A stretch of 5,001 nucleotides of DNA from Deltaproteobacteria bacterium (GTDB taxonomy: Bacteria > Desulfobacterota > DSM-4660 > Desulfatiglandales > B25-G16). Position 1 is the first letter of the stretch. Each line of letters opens with the position of its first letter. Under the pieces are notes generated by a model. The model searched no databases and was not told the origin of the DNA. It saw nothing but the letters and a program-made list of their open reading frames with translations. This document shows positions 1 through 5,001 of this stretch, piece after piece. The stretch spans positions 1-5,001 of the forward strand of contig QMLW01000198.1 of NCBI GenBank assembly GCA_003646935.1, written 5' to 3'. Made by a program: the position numbers and the translations under genes.

Positions 1-46
1 GAAGGGATTAATAAATGATTGTTTGCGAAATTCATCGGGTAAAGAA

Positions 47-397
47 ATGGTCGAAAGAGAAGGTGAAGAATTTAAAGATCTCATCTATTTTATGGTTGAG
101 AGGATCTCCAGGGAACTGGATGTAAAGGTGAATAACGTCTACTTCAGGAAGATGAGAACTAAATGGGCAAGCTGTAGTACCAAAAAGAACCTGACCATTA
201 ACTCGTTGATGAAGCATTTACCTGAAGATCTCATAGCGTATGTAATTTTTCACGAAATCGCACACCTTATAGAAAAGAGACATAATGCGAACTTTTGGAA
301 CATAATCTTAAGCAGGTTTGATACCTATAAGGATCTTGAGAAGGATTTGTTTGAATATTGGTTTTTAATACAACAAGCTAAAAAGAGCACGTCTTGA
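47..397 (+). CDS. Short YgjP/M48-type zinc metallopeptidase
   Basis: Predicted cytoplasmic zinc-dependent peptidase of the YgjP/DUF45 (M48-like) group; the substrate is not known. Numbering from the ATG at 47 (116 aa), the conserved block RKMRTKWASCS lies near residues 34-44, the catalytic HEIAH at 69-73 and the downstream RHNANFW block at 78-84, whose His is the likely third zinc ligand. No signal peptide or membrane segment is visible. It is about half the length of full YgjP proteins and matches the short stand-alone form, which I recall often sitting next to type I restriction genes; that context would be off the left edge. I chose ATG 47 because a GGG lies 7 nt upstream and the protein then begins, as usual for the short form, just before the EEFKDL helix. 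A TTG at 23 and further codons to the window edge are also in frame, so the true start may lie upstream. Function class is confident, start is not. Confidence 0.82.
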   Translation: MVEREGEEFKDLIYFMVERISRELDVKVNNVYFRKMRTKWASCSTKKNLTINSLMKHLPEDLIAYVIFHEIAHLIEKRHNANFWNIILSRFDTYKDLEKDLFEYWFLIQQAKKSTS

Positions 398-429
398 CTT
401 TGTAAAACTGGGTATAATGATGAGTAAAT

Positions 430-454
430 TATAAAATCGCTTCACGATTTTATA
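430..454. terminator. Perfect 10-bp hairpin after the metallopeptidase
   Basis: TATAAAATCG (430-439) and CGATTTTATA (445-454) are perfect reverse complements around a 5-base CTTCA loop, starting 32 bases after the metallopeptidase stop. Its position fits a terminator, and its A-run/T-run arms would make it usable in both directions. However, the right arm is followed by CAACG and not by a T-tract, and the stem is AT-rich. It could instead be a dispersed repeat or a protein-binding palindrome. Confidence 0.4.
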
Positions 455-458
455 CAAC

Positions 459-468
459 GTCCGCGGAC
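459..468. repeat. GTCCGCGGAC palindrome
   Basis: A perfect 10-bp GC-rich palindrome in an otherwise AT-rich gap. Its first eight bases, GTCCGCGG, recur at 3796-3803 upstream of pgeF, and in both places AAGGAAATT follows within 8-13 bases. This hints at a shared small repeat, though the match is short. Confidence 0.35.
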
Positions 469-639
469 TTAAGGAAGGAAATTCCTATACAATCAAGTTC
501 CATCATAGCTAAAAGCTAATGAAATTTAGCCTAAAATCAGTTAACTGGTCAGGGAGTTTTGGCAATTTGATGGAGTATGGGCCAGAGATTGACATGAAAT
601 CTGTTTATTAGACGCTTTCACGTTTAAAGCGCTTATTTA

Positions 640-678
640 TAGGCAGATCTTTCTTTAGCAAAACTACTGATCCGCCTA
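640..678 (-). terminator. Imperfect stem downstream of wtpC, possible 3' hairpin
   Basis: Bases 640-649 and 669-678 pair over 10 positions around a 19-base loop. Read as minus-strand RNA the only irregular position is a G-U wobble, whereas the plus-strand RNA would have an A-C mismatch there, so the fold suits the wtp transcript better. It begins about 34 bases after the wtpC stop. What follows (TAAATAAGC) is not a T-tract, so intrinsic termination is not proven; it could be a 3' stabilising structure. Confidence 0.3.
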
Positions 679-711
679 AGGACTGAGAATTAAATAAGTT
701 ACATAGTGGTG

Positions 712-1749
712 TTAAAATACATGAACGGCAGAGGCCTTGAAAGAAATATAGACCGGGATTCCTTCTTTTAGGCCAAGCTCAATAAGTGCCCCTTTTGTTA
801 TCAGACCTTTAAAGGAAACATCTTTTACTCTCACATCAATCTCGTAATAAAAACCCTGGTTATCGATTTTTGTGACAATTCCTGAATAATTATTTCTCAT
901 GCTTGAGGAAATATTCTCCCGGCTTATAACAATATCTTCTGGCCTGATTGCCACATAATGTGAAGAAGGATCAATTGTTCTGCCTGTTTCAATTCTTAAT
1001 CCCGAAACCATGGCATGTGTCCCGCTAGAGGAGGACTTAAAAAGGTTTTTCATTCCCACAAAATCAGCAACAAAAGGAGAATTGGGTTTTTCAAAGATTT
1101 CTTTCATATCACCTATCTGTTCAATGATTCCTTTATTAATCACCGCAGCCCGTTCTGCTAGGGATAGAGCCTCGGCAAAATCATGGGTTACCATTAAGAA
1201 GGTCGCACTAGAAGATTGATGAAGGGTCTTGAGCGCGTTTCTCACATCTTCCCTGAATCCTGGATCCAGTGCAGAAAGTGGTTCATCAAGAAGAAGTACA
1301 CTGGGATCGACTATCAAGGCTCGGGCCAGGGCAACCCGTTGCTTTTCACCTCCGCTTAATTTGGCTGGAAGGCGCTCTCTAAGATGAGAAATGTTCAATA
1401 CGTCAAACAAGCGATTGAGCCTTTCTTCTGCTTGTGCTGTGTCAATCCTGTGAAAGTGCAGCCCATAGGTGATATTTTCAAAGACGGTGAGGTGAGGGAA
1501 GAGGGCATAGTCTTGATAGACAATGCTAATATCGCGTTTTTCAGGGGGCAATCTGGTGATGTCCTTTTCCCTTATAAAAATTTTACCGCTCTTTATGGGA
1601 ACCAGACCTGCTATTGCTTCCATAAGGACTGTTTTCCCTGCCCCGGTGGGCCCCATAAGAATAAAGAATTCGTTTTCTGCTATGCCCAGATTGATATCAC
1701 TGAGGGTAAAATCCAGTAGGCGTATATTGAGGTCTCTTATTTCGATCAT
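712..1749 (-). CDS. wtpC: Tungstate/molybdate ABC transporter ATPase WtpC
   Basis: Cytoplasmic ATPase that powers oxyanion import through WtpB. All ABC signatures are intact in the 345 aa: Walker A GPTGAGKT (33-40), Q-loop Gln in YQD (79), signature LSGGEKQ (131-137), Walker B VLLLDEP (151-157), SALD D-loop (159-162) and switch His in THD (189). A C-terminal extension of about 110 residues contains IRPED (268-272) and then a TOBE-like region (about 285-343), as in ModC/WtpC/CysA-type importers, where this domain can bind oxyanion or regulate transport. The start is the ATG whose first bases overlap the wtpB stop (ATGA, 4-nt overlap); with only a weak AAAGAA upstream, translation is probably coupled to wtpB. 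It is the last gene of the operon. Sequence alone cannot separate tungstate from molybdate specificity; the call rests mainly on the wtpA and wtpB partners. Confidence 0.9.
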   Translation of the reverse strand: MIEIRDLNIRLLDFTLSDINLGIAENEFFILMGPTGAGKTVLMEAIAGLVPIKSGKIFIREKDITRLPPEKRDISIVYQDYALFPHLTVFENITYGLHFHRIDTAQAEERLNRLFDVLNISHLRERLPAKLSGGEKQRVALARALIVDPSVLLLDEPLSALDPGFREDVRNALKTLHQSSSATFLMVTHDFAEALSLAERAAVINKGIIEQIGDMKEIFEKPNSPFVADFVGMKNLFKSSSSGTHAMVSGLRIETGRTIDPSSHYVAIRPEDIVISRENISSSMRNNYSGIVTKIDNQGFYYEIDVRVKDVSFKGLITKGALIELGLKEGIPVYISFKASAVHVF

Positions 1750-2528
1750 ATTTCTTTAGCATTGCGTAAGGTTAAGATACGAAGTATCAGAAACAGGACA
1801 AGACAAATAGAAACCAGCCAGACTGCAACTGGCTGAGAATATCTTAGGCCATAGGCCTCAAAACGTTCATAGATCAACACAGGAGCGATCATGGGATGAT
1901 AGGCAACGATTACCACCGCCCCGAATTCGCTGATTGCACGGGCACAGCACATGATAATACCGATAAGCATGCTCCGCCATGCAAGGGGAAATGTGATGCG
2001 GACGAATGTGCTGAACATTGAAGCCCCAAGGCTCCGCGATACCTTCTCCAGCCTAGGAGAAATACTTTCAAAACCGGTCTTTGCGGCATTGAGATAGAAT
2101 GGAATCCCCACAAAGGTCAACACAGTGACGATACCCGTCACACTTCCCATAACCCGTACCCCTAGTTCACTGAAAACCTGGCCGATCCAGTGATTTTTCC
2201 CTGCCACACTGAGGATTGCAATGCCCACTACAGGATGTGGAATGGCAATGGGTAGATCAATGATGCCCTCGACAAATCGTTTACCACTGAACTCCCTTCT
2301 GGCCAGCAGATACGCAAGGGGCGTTCCAAAAACAAAAGAAATCAAAGCGGCCAATCCGGCAGTGTAAATACTCAACCAGATTGACCGCACAACATCTTTA
2401 TCCTGTATAGTCTCTCTGAGCATCCCCAAAGATGGGGAGGTCATCAACTGGATTAGTGGAAGGAGGATAAAGGCCATGATCACGACACCGCACGAGATGG
2501 TAATCCAGAAAAATGGCTCACGCTTCAT
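1746..2528 (-). CDS. wtpB: Tungstate/molybdate ABC transporter permease WtpB
   Basis: Inner-membrane permease (260 aa) forming the oxyanion channel, presumably as a dimer with two WtpC subunits. Hydrophobic segments suggest about six membrane helices, near residues 8-28, 50-75, 88-110, 126-146, 183-208 and 233-254. The binding-protein-dependent transport loop that docks onto the ATPase is at about 161-182 (EKVSRSLGASMFSTFVRITF). The block AISEFGAVVIVAYHPMIAP (198-216), followed by YERFEAYGLRY, resembles WtpB of archaea more than ModB, whose equivalent is usually GEFGAT. The start ATG lies 17 nt after the wtpA stop with a GGGAAGGG ribosome binding site 7 nt upstream. The 3' end overlaps wtpC by 4 nt. 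A sampled line of this gene is about 50% GC, above that of wtpA. Molybdate or sulfate permease is the main alternative family reading. Confidence 0.9.
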   Translation of the reverse strand: MKREPFFWITISCGVVIMAFILLPLIQLMTSPSLGMLRETIQDKDVVRSIWLSIYTAGLAALISFVFGTPLAYLLARREFSGKRFVEGIIDLPIAIPHPVVGIAILSVAGKNHWIGQVFSELGVRVMGSVTGIVTVLTFVGIPFYLNAAKTGFESISPRLEKVSRSLGASMFSTFVRITFPLAWRSMLIGIIMCCARAISEFGAVVIVAYHPMIAPVLIYERFEAYGLRYSQPVAVWLVSICLVLFLILRILTLRNAKEI

Positions 2529-2535
2529 GACTAAT

Positions 2536-2543
2536 CCCTTCCC
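2536..2543 (-). promoter_or_regulatory. Ribosome binding site of wtpB
   Basis: On the minus strand GGGAAGGG sits 7 nt upstream of the wtpB ATG, within the 17-nt wtpA-wtpB gap. It supports this start codon and suggests that wtpB initiates efficiently by itself, in contrast to wtpC. Confidence 0.6.
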
Positions 2544-2545
2544 TG

Positions 2546-3532
2546 CTAATCTTTGACCTCCACCATTTTTTGTAACACTCTAGGGAGTGATTTCCTCATT
2601 GCTGCCGTTGGAACCCGACAGGGGATGAAGGGAGGTTGCCCCATCTCCTGGAGTACCTTCAACCCACCGTGAGGGTCAAGCATATACTGCAAGATGGAGA
2701 TGGCTGCCTCCTTATTTGGGGCATCCTTCAGGATGGTTATTCCATAGGTACAGGACTTCCCCTTTTTTTTAATAGTGGTACCCGGCTTCTTGCCTGCAAC
2801 CTCTACAACCGCCTTTTTATAGAACTCGTCATACTTATAATTACCCAGGTTGATTTGATCGGCAAGCTCCACAAACTTGAGTTCATGCTGAACTGCTACC
2901 GAGCGGTATTCCCATGCATAATCCATGTTTCCGGTCTGAAGAAGGGAAACTAGCTCCACCGACTTAGGACGAATATTCTCCTTGGGGCGGTTCGCAATCA
3001 GCCTTTCATAGAGTCCCGGAATCTTGTAATATTTTTCAGCCAATTGCAAAACCATTAGAGATCGGTAGCCGCAGGGATCAAGGTTGGGGTCTGAATGTCC
3101 CCATACCACACCTTTTCTGCCCAGGATTTCAAACCAGTTTTGAGCATTAACCTCTTTTGAATATTTACTTTTGTCCATATAGCAGAGTACCAGCCGGTTA
3201 GTGGCAAACCTGATATTCCAGTCGGCATATTTTGGAATGAGCATCTGATCGATCACAGTGAAATCGGCAGATGCCATAATATCACAAGGTTTTTTCAGAT
3301 CAGTAATCTTCCTTGCGCATTTTCGGCTTCCCGCCGCCTCCCGCAAAATATCCGCCTTGGGGTATCTAGCCTCAAATTCCTTCTCCATCCTCGCAAAGGG
3401 AAGGGTTAAACTCCCGGCATTAAAGATTATGATCTTGCCTGAAACATCTCCAGAGGACTTACTGCAAGGTAACAAAATAACTATAGTAATTATCACATAC
3501 AACAACCATTTACATCCGCTTTTTTCTCTCAT
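2546..3532 (-). CDS. wtpA: Tungstate/molybdate-binding protein WtpA
   Basis: Extracytoplasmic binding protein (328 aa) that captures tungstate and/or molybdate and delivers it to WtpB. The N-terminus is an export signal: basic residues, then a hydrophobic core (about 9-22) ending in LLPC. Cys23 could be a lipoprotein anchor, although Pro before the Cys is atypical, so an ordinary cleaved signal is possible. Family landmarks are [10 protein letters not shown] (37-46), [10 protein letters not shown] (86-95), [12 protein letters not shown] (147-158) and [12 protein letters not shown] (205-216). In the structurally studied archaeal relatives one Asp and one Glu complete octahedral coordination of the metal; Asp152 and Glu208 are the likely equivalents here (inference). 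The protein has eight Cys, more than usual for an exported binding protein. The start ATG has a strong GGAGGAG ribosome binding site 3 nt upstream. It is first in the wtpABC operon, and its promoter should lie in the 3533-3827 region. Confidence 0.92.
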   Translation of the reverse strand: MREKSGCKWLLYVIITIVILLPCSKSSGDVSGKIIIFNAGSLTLPFARMEKEFEARYPKADILREAAGSRKCARKITDLKKPCDIMASADFTVIDQMLIPKYADWNIRFATNRLVLCYMDKSKYSKEVNAQNWFEILGRKGVVWGHSDPNLDPCGYRSLMVLQLAEKYYKIPGLYERLIANRPKENIRPKSVELVSLLQTGNMDYAWEYRSVAVQHELKFVELADQINLGNYKYDEFYKKAVVEVAGKKPGTTIKKKGKSCTYGITILKDAPNKEAAISILQYMLDPHGGLKVLQEMGQPPFIPCRVPTAAMRKSLPRVLQKMVEVKD

Positions 3533-3535
3533 CTA

Positions 3536-3542
3536 CTCCTCC
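3536..3542 (-). promoter_or_regulatory. Strong ribosome binding site of wtpA
   Basis: Minus-strand GGAGGAG lies 3 nt before the wtpA ATG (the GGAGG core is 5 nt away). It fixes the start codon. An in-frame ATG-GAG-GAG-TAG also spans this site and ends immediately before the wtpA ATG; it is probably a by-product of the ribosome binding site. Confidence 0.7.
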
Positions 3543-3575
3543 ATTATTATATTTTGTATCATTTTTGATATATGT

Positions 3576-3606
3576 ATTATTTGACATAAATAAAATTACC
3601 TGTCAA
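3576..3606 (-). promoter_or_regulatory. Candidate wtpABC promoter
   Basis: Minus-strand TTGACA at 3601-3606 is a perfect -35 box upstream of wtpA. The -10 is less clear: AATAAT (3576-3581) matches 5 of 6 but with a 19-bp spacer, and TCAAAT (3579-3584) matches 4 of 6 with a 16-bp spacer. Either would give a 5' leader of roughly 35-45 nt ending in the strong ribosome binding site. A TATAAT at 3546-3551 is too close to the gene to leave the ribosome binding site in the transcript. Confidence 0.4.
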
Positions 3607-3633
3607 TAATATTTTTATGATTAATTTGACAGG
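3581..3633. promoter_or_regulatory. Three TTGACA boxes in alternating orientation
   Basis: TTGACA occurs at 3581-3586 (+), 3601-3606 (-) and 3626-3631 (+). The last two form an exact 8-bp inverted repeat, CCTGTCAA (3599-3606) with TTGACAGG (3626-3633), around 19 AT-rich bases; the first two form TTGACA-N14-TGTCAA. This may be back-to-back -35 elements of divergent promoters, or an operator for a dimeric regulator overlapping the wtpA promoter. No known regulator motif is recognised. Confidence 0.35.
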
Positions 3634-3664
3634 AATCCTTGAGGCTACATTTACATAATTTTTC

Positions 3665-3691
3665 TTTACACACAGATCTTGGTGGTGTAAT
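3665..3691 (+). promoter_or_regulatory. Weak candidate pgeF promoter
   Basis: TTTACA (3665-3670) and TGTAAT (3686-3691) are separated by 15 bp, and TG at 3683-3684 is placed as in an extended -10. This would start transcription near 3698, giving about 130 nt of leader that includes the small ORF and the GC-rich element. The spacing is short, so the call is tentative. Confidence 0.22.
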
Positions 3692-3730
3692 TGGATCGTT
3701 GTCTTTTAACCCTGTAAAAATAGGATAAAA

Positions 3731-3835
3731 ATGATATTAAAAAAATTTGAACTTAGCATACCTTCGGTGCGGACATGCCCGCCCTCCTCGCCTGAGTCCG
3801 CGGGCAAGTATTTAAAAAGGAAATTATATGATTGA
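3731..3835 (+). CDS. Possible 34-codon leader ORF overlapping pgeF start
   Basis: An ATG at 3731 opens a 34-codon frame ending in TGA at 3833-3835, 8 nt inside pgeF and in a different frame. AGGA (3722-3725) lies 5 nt before the ATG, a plausible ribosome binding site. The peptide starts MILKKFELSIPSV, has a Pro/Ser-rich middle encoded by the GC-rich element, and ends KYLKRKLYD. I do not recognise it. If translated, it could couple to or tune pgeF initiation; it may equally be a chance frame, since it is short and has no homology that I can see. Confidence 0.2.
   Translation: MILKKFELSIPSVRTCPPSSPESAGKYLKRKLYD
3769..3806 (+). repeat. GC-rich element with two competing stems
   Basis: In AT-rich surroundings, GCGGAC (3769-3774) pairs with GTCCGC (3796-3801), and TGCCCGC (3776-3782) pairs with GCGGGCA (3800-3806). 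The two pairings cross and share two bases, so they would form alternative hairpins or, less likely, a strained pseudoknot. The second stem ends 10 nt before the pgeF ribosome binding site (AAGGA, 3817-3821). It could be a regulatory leader or a REP-like repeat remnant. Confidence 0.4.
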
Positions 3836-4640
3836 AAAAAAGATAGGATTATTGACCATACTATTTTTCGAAAACTTACTAAGGCACCAAGAAATCAAGC
3901 ATTTTGTATCAACCCGAACAGGTGGCTTCAGTAAATATCCCTATTTCTCACTCAACCTGGGCCTCCATGTTGGAGATGACCCGGAAAATGTCCTTAAAAA
4001 TCGAAGGAGACTAGCGACCACCATTGGGATTCCACTAAACCACTTTACCATCGCCAGACAAATCCATTCTGGTAATGTTACAATCATACCAGAAGAATCG
4101 AAGGGCAAAGGTTGTACTCATCATAGAGAGGCAATCAATGAAACAGATGCCATGGTGACCAATGTACCAGATATTTGTCTTACAATCCTTGTGGCTGACT
4201 GTGTTCCGATGCTGTTTTATGACCCAGTAAAAAAGGCTATAGGAGTCTGCCATGCGGGGTGGAAAGGTACGCTAAAATCTGTTGCCCTCAATACTGTTAA
4301 GACCATGGAAAAAGCCTTTGGTTCATCGCCCCGGGATATTATGGTTGGAATAGGGCCATCAATCGGACCATGTTGTTATAAGGTTGGCCCTGAAGTTATC
4401 TCTCAGGTAGAAAATGTATTCCAGACAAAGAAAGGATACATTATAAATGAAGCCAAAGATGGTAAGGGCTATTTTGACCTATGGAAGGCGAATCTAGAGC
4501 AGCTTCTTCATGCAGGTATAGATAGAAAAAACATAGAAATGGCAATGAGGTGTACCAGCCATAATCCCGATCTATTCTTTTCATACAGACATCAAAAGGC
4601 AGATACCGGAAGATTTGGCATAGGTATTACTATCTGTTAA
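3828..4640 (+). CDS. pgeF: PgeF: YfiH/YlmD multicopper oxidoreductase-fold enzyme
   Basis: A 270-aa cytoplasmic protein of the polyphenol oxidase/laccase-domain family (YfiH, YlmD, mammalian LACC1). Members show purine nucleoside phosphorylase/deaminase activity, and E. coli YfiH is called peptidoglycan editing factor because it prevents L-Ser being built into the cell-wall stem peptide. Family landmarks run in order: STRTGGFS (28-35), LNLGLHVGDDPENV (42-55), RQIHSG (77-82), VADCVP (122-127), VCHAGWKG (140-147), GIGPSIGPCCY (174-184) and FFSYRHQKADTGRFG (250-264). His80, Cys125 and His142 are the expected His-Cys-His metal/catalytic triad and are all present. Length is typical. The ATG at 3828 has AAGGA 6 nt upstream. 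It is divergent from wtpA and converges with the oligopeptide ATPase, so it is probably monocistronic here. Family assignment is firm; the physiological substrate in this organism is not. Confidence 0.93.
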   Translation: MIEKKIGLLTILFFENLLRHQEIKHFVSTRTGGFSKYPYFSLNLGLHVGDDPENVLKNRRRLATTIGIPLNHFTIARQIHSGNVTIIPEESKGKGCTHHREAINETDAMVTNVPDICLTILVADCVPMLFYDPVKKAIGVCHAGWKGTLKSVALNTVKTMEKAFGSSPRDIMVGIGPSIGPCCYKVGPEVISQVENVFQTKKGYIINEAKDGKGYFDLWKANLEQLLHAGIDRKNIEMAMRCTSHNPDLFFSYRHQKADTGRFGIGITIC

Positions 4641-4646
4641 GCCTCC

Positions 4647-5001
4647 TTATCTGAGATGACAGGCGACCCAGTGACCATTCCCCAGGTCCCGAAATATGGG
4701 TTCCTGATGTGCGCATTCTTGCTCGCGCACTGTGCACCGGGTATGAAAGGCACAGCCTGAAGGCGGGTTCAAGGGACTCGGCACGTCTCCTTCCAGGAGA
4801 ATACGCTGTTTATTAACCTCCGGATCTGGAATGGGAACAGCTGACATAAGCGCCTGCGTGTAAGGATGCTGGGGGTTCTGATAAAGTTCCCGATCTGTGG
4901 CCAGCTCCACAATGCGGCCCAGGTACATGACGGCTATCCGGTCGCTGATATGTTCCACTACGCTTAAATCGTGGGCGATAAAAAGGTAGGAGAGGTTCAT
5001 C
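4647..5001 (-). CDS. oppF: Oligopeptide ABC transporter ATPase, OppF/DppF type (C-terminal part)
   Basis: Only the C-terminal 117-118 residues are in the window; the N-terminal part with Walker A, signature and Walker B lies beyond the right edge. The visible part starts just after Walker B. It has the switch His in [10 protein letters not shown] (visible residue 10), then [17 protein letters not shown] and the peptide-transporter C-terminal domain [16 protein letters not shown] (45-60). Its tail has four Cys (83, 89, 96, 114) in the CxFxxRC...C...C pattern; I recall that equivalent Cys in dipeptide transporter ATPases hold an iron-sulfur cluster. The protein would pair with a D-type ATPase and two permeases to import peptides. 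F subunits usually end the operon, so partners should lie to the right. The ATG at 4998-5000 is almost certainly an internal Met. Sampled lines are 57-60% GC, well above pgeF. Peptide specificity, and Opp versus Dpp versus App, cannot be decided. Confidence 0.9.
   Translation of the reverse strand, partial: MNLSYLFIAHDLSVVEHISDRIAVMYLGRIVELATDRELYQNPQHPYTQALMSAVPIPDPEVNKQRILLEGDVPSPLNPPSGCAFHTRCTVREQECAHQEPIFRDLGNGHWVACHLR

Larger units (their letters stand above)
398..711. other. Convergent gene-free gap with inverted repeats
   Basis: These 314 bases separate the 3' end of the metallopeptidase from the 3' end of the wtp operon. I see no tRNA, rRNA, riboswitch or convincing gene. The gap holds a 10-bp perfect hairpin (430-454), the palindromes GTCCGCGGAC (459-468) and CAGTTAACTG (538-547), a 6-bp stem CGCTTT/AAAGCG (613-618 with 626-631) and a longer imperfect stem (640-678). 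Convergent placement suggests it mainly serves transcription termination for both sides, though none of the stems has a classical long T-tract. It may also be the remains of small repeat elements. Confidence 0.6.
3533..3827. other. Divergent wtpA / pgeF regulatory region
   Basis: This 295-bp region lies between the divergently transcribed wtpA (-) and pgeF (+). The wtpA-proximal part is very AT-rich and carries the TTGACA boxes. The middle (about 3640-3730) has weak plus-strand promoter-like sequences, and the pgeF-proximal part carries a leader ORF and a GC-rich structured segment. I see no molybdenum-cofactor riboswitch and no ModE-type TATATA inverted repeat. The listed sites are sequence-only predictions. 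Confidence 0.6.

Noticed and set aside
15..125. 36-codon frame from ATG 15 with GAAGGG upstream
   Set aside because: It overlaps the metallopeptidase in another frame, which has clear family motifs, and the peptide is not recognisable. The GAAGGG may serve a misread or upstream context.
394..418. TTGACT and TATAAT as a promoter
   Set aside because: The spacer is only 13 bp, the first box overlaps the metallopeptidase stop, and no convincing gene follows on the plus strand.
538..547. CAGTTAACTG palindrome as an operator
   Set aside because: A single 10-bp palindrome in a convergent gap with no promoter nearby has no clear target.
589..594. TTGACA as a -35 box
   Set aside because: No acceptable -10 at 15-19 bp and no downstream plus-strand gene.
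519..686. Possible decayed gene: 30-codon frame, TAG at 609-611, then 24 more codons in frame
   Set aside because: No ribosome binding site and no recognisable similarity; one stop in 56 codons is unremarkable by chance in such DNA.
398..711. CRISPR array, tRNA or attachment site
   Set aside because: No regularly spaced direct repeats and no cloverleaf could be found by eye.
1010..2113. Frames inside wtpC and wtpB on either strand
   Set aside because: They lie wholly within clearly coding genes, have no family motifs, and are shadows of the real frames.
3533..3660. Molybdenum/tungsten cofactor riboswitch or ModE site upstream of wtpA
   Set aside because: The leader is short and AT-rich, with no conserved GC-paired riboswitch fold and no TATATA inverted-repeat ModE pattern.

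Overview
This window looks like a moderately AT-rich bacterial chromosome, probably from an anaerobe. Hand counts of single 60-base lines gave 38% GC in the metallopeptidase, 40-42% in pgeF, 50% in wtpB and 57-60% in the oligopeptide ATPase. The wtp genes encode a tungstate/molybdate importer of the archaeal-type Wtp family, which in bacteria is common in anaerobic lineages such as sulfate reducers and relatives. The exact phylum cannot be fixed from the sequence alone; Desulfobacterota, Nitrospirota or Brocadiales-like Planctomycetota are guesses from how the proteins read.

Layout, left to right. (1) At 47-397 (+) is a short stand-alone YgjP/M48-type zinc metallopeptidase with an HEIAH motif; its frame stays open to the window edge, so a longer N-terminus is possible. 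(2) From 398 to 711 is a gene-free convergent gap with several inverted repeats and no recognisable gene. (3) From 3532 down to 712 (-) is a compact operon, wtpA-wtpB-wtpC: binding protein, permease and ATPase. There are 17 nt between A and B, and a 4-nt ATGA overlap between B and C. (4) From 3533 to 3827 is a 295-bp divergent intergenic region. It has mirror-image TTGACAGG boxes, a short leader ORF with its own ribosome binding site, and a GC-rich element with two mutually exclusive pairings. (5) At 3828-4640 (+) is pgeF, a multicopper-polyphenol-oxidase-fold (YfiH/YlmD/LACC1) protein. (6) From the right edge to 4647 (-) is the C-terminal part of an OppF/DppF-type oligopeptide ABC ATPase, in noticeably GC-richer DNA. 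Its stop codon is only 6 nt from the pgeF stop.

How the genes work together: WtpA captures tungstate or molybdate outside the membrane, WtpB is the channel and WtpC powers import, supplying metal for pterin-cofactor enzymes. The other three genes are not obviously linked to this pathway.

I found no convincing previously undescribed system. The parts most worth a second look are in the wtpA-pgeF intergenic region: the symmetric promoter/operator boxes, the leader ORF and the alternative-pairing element.
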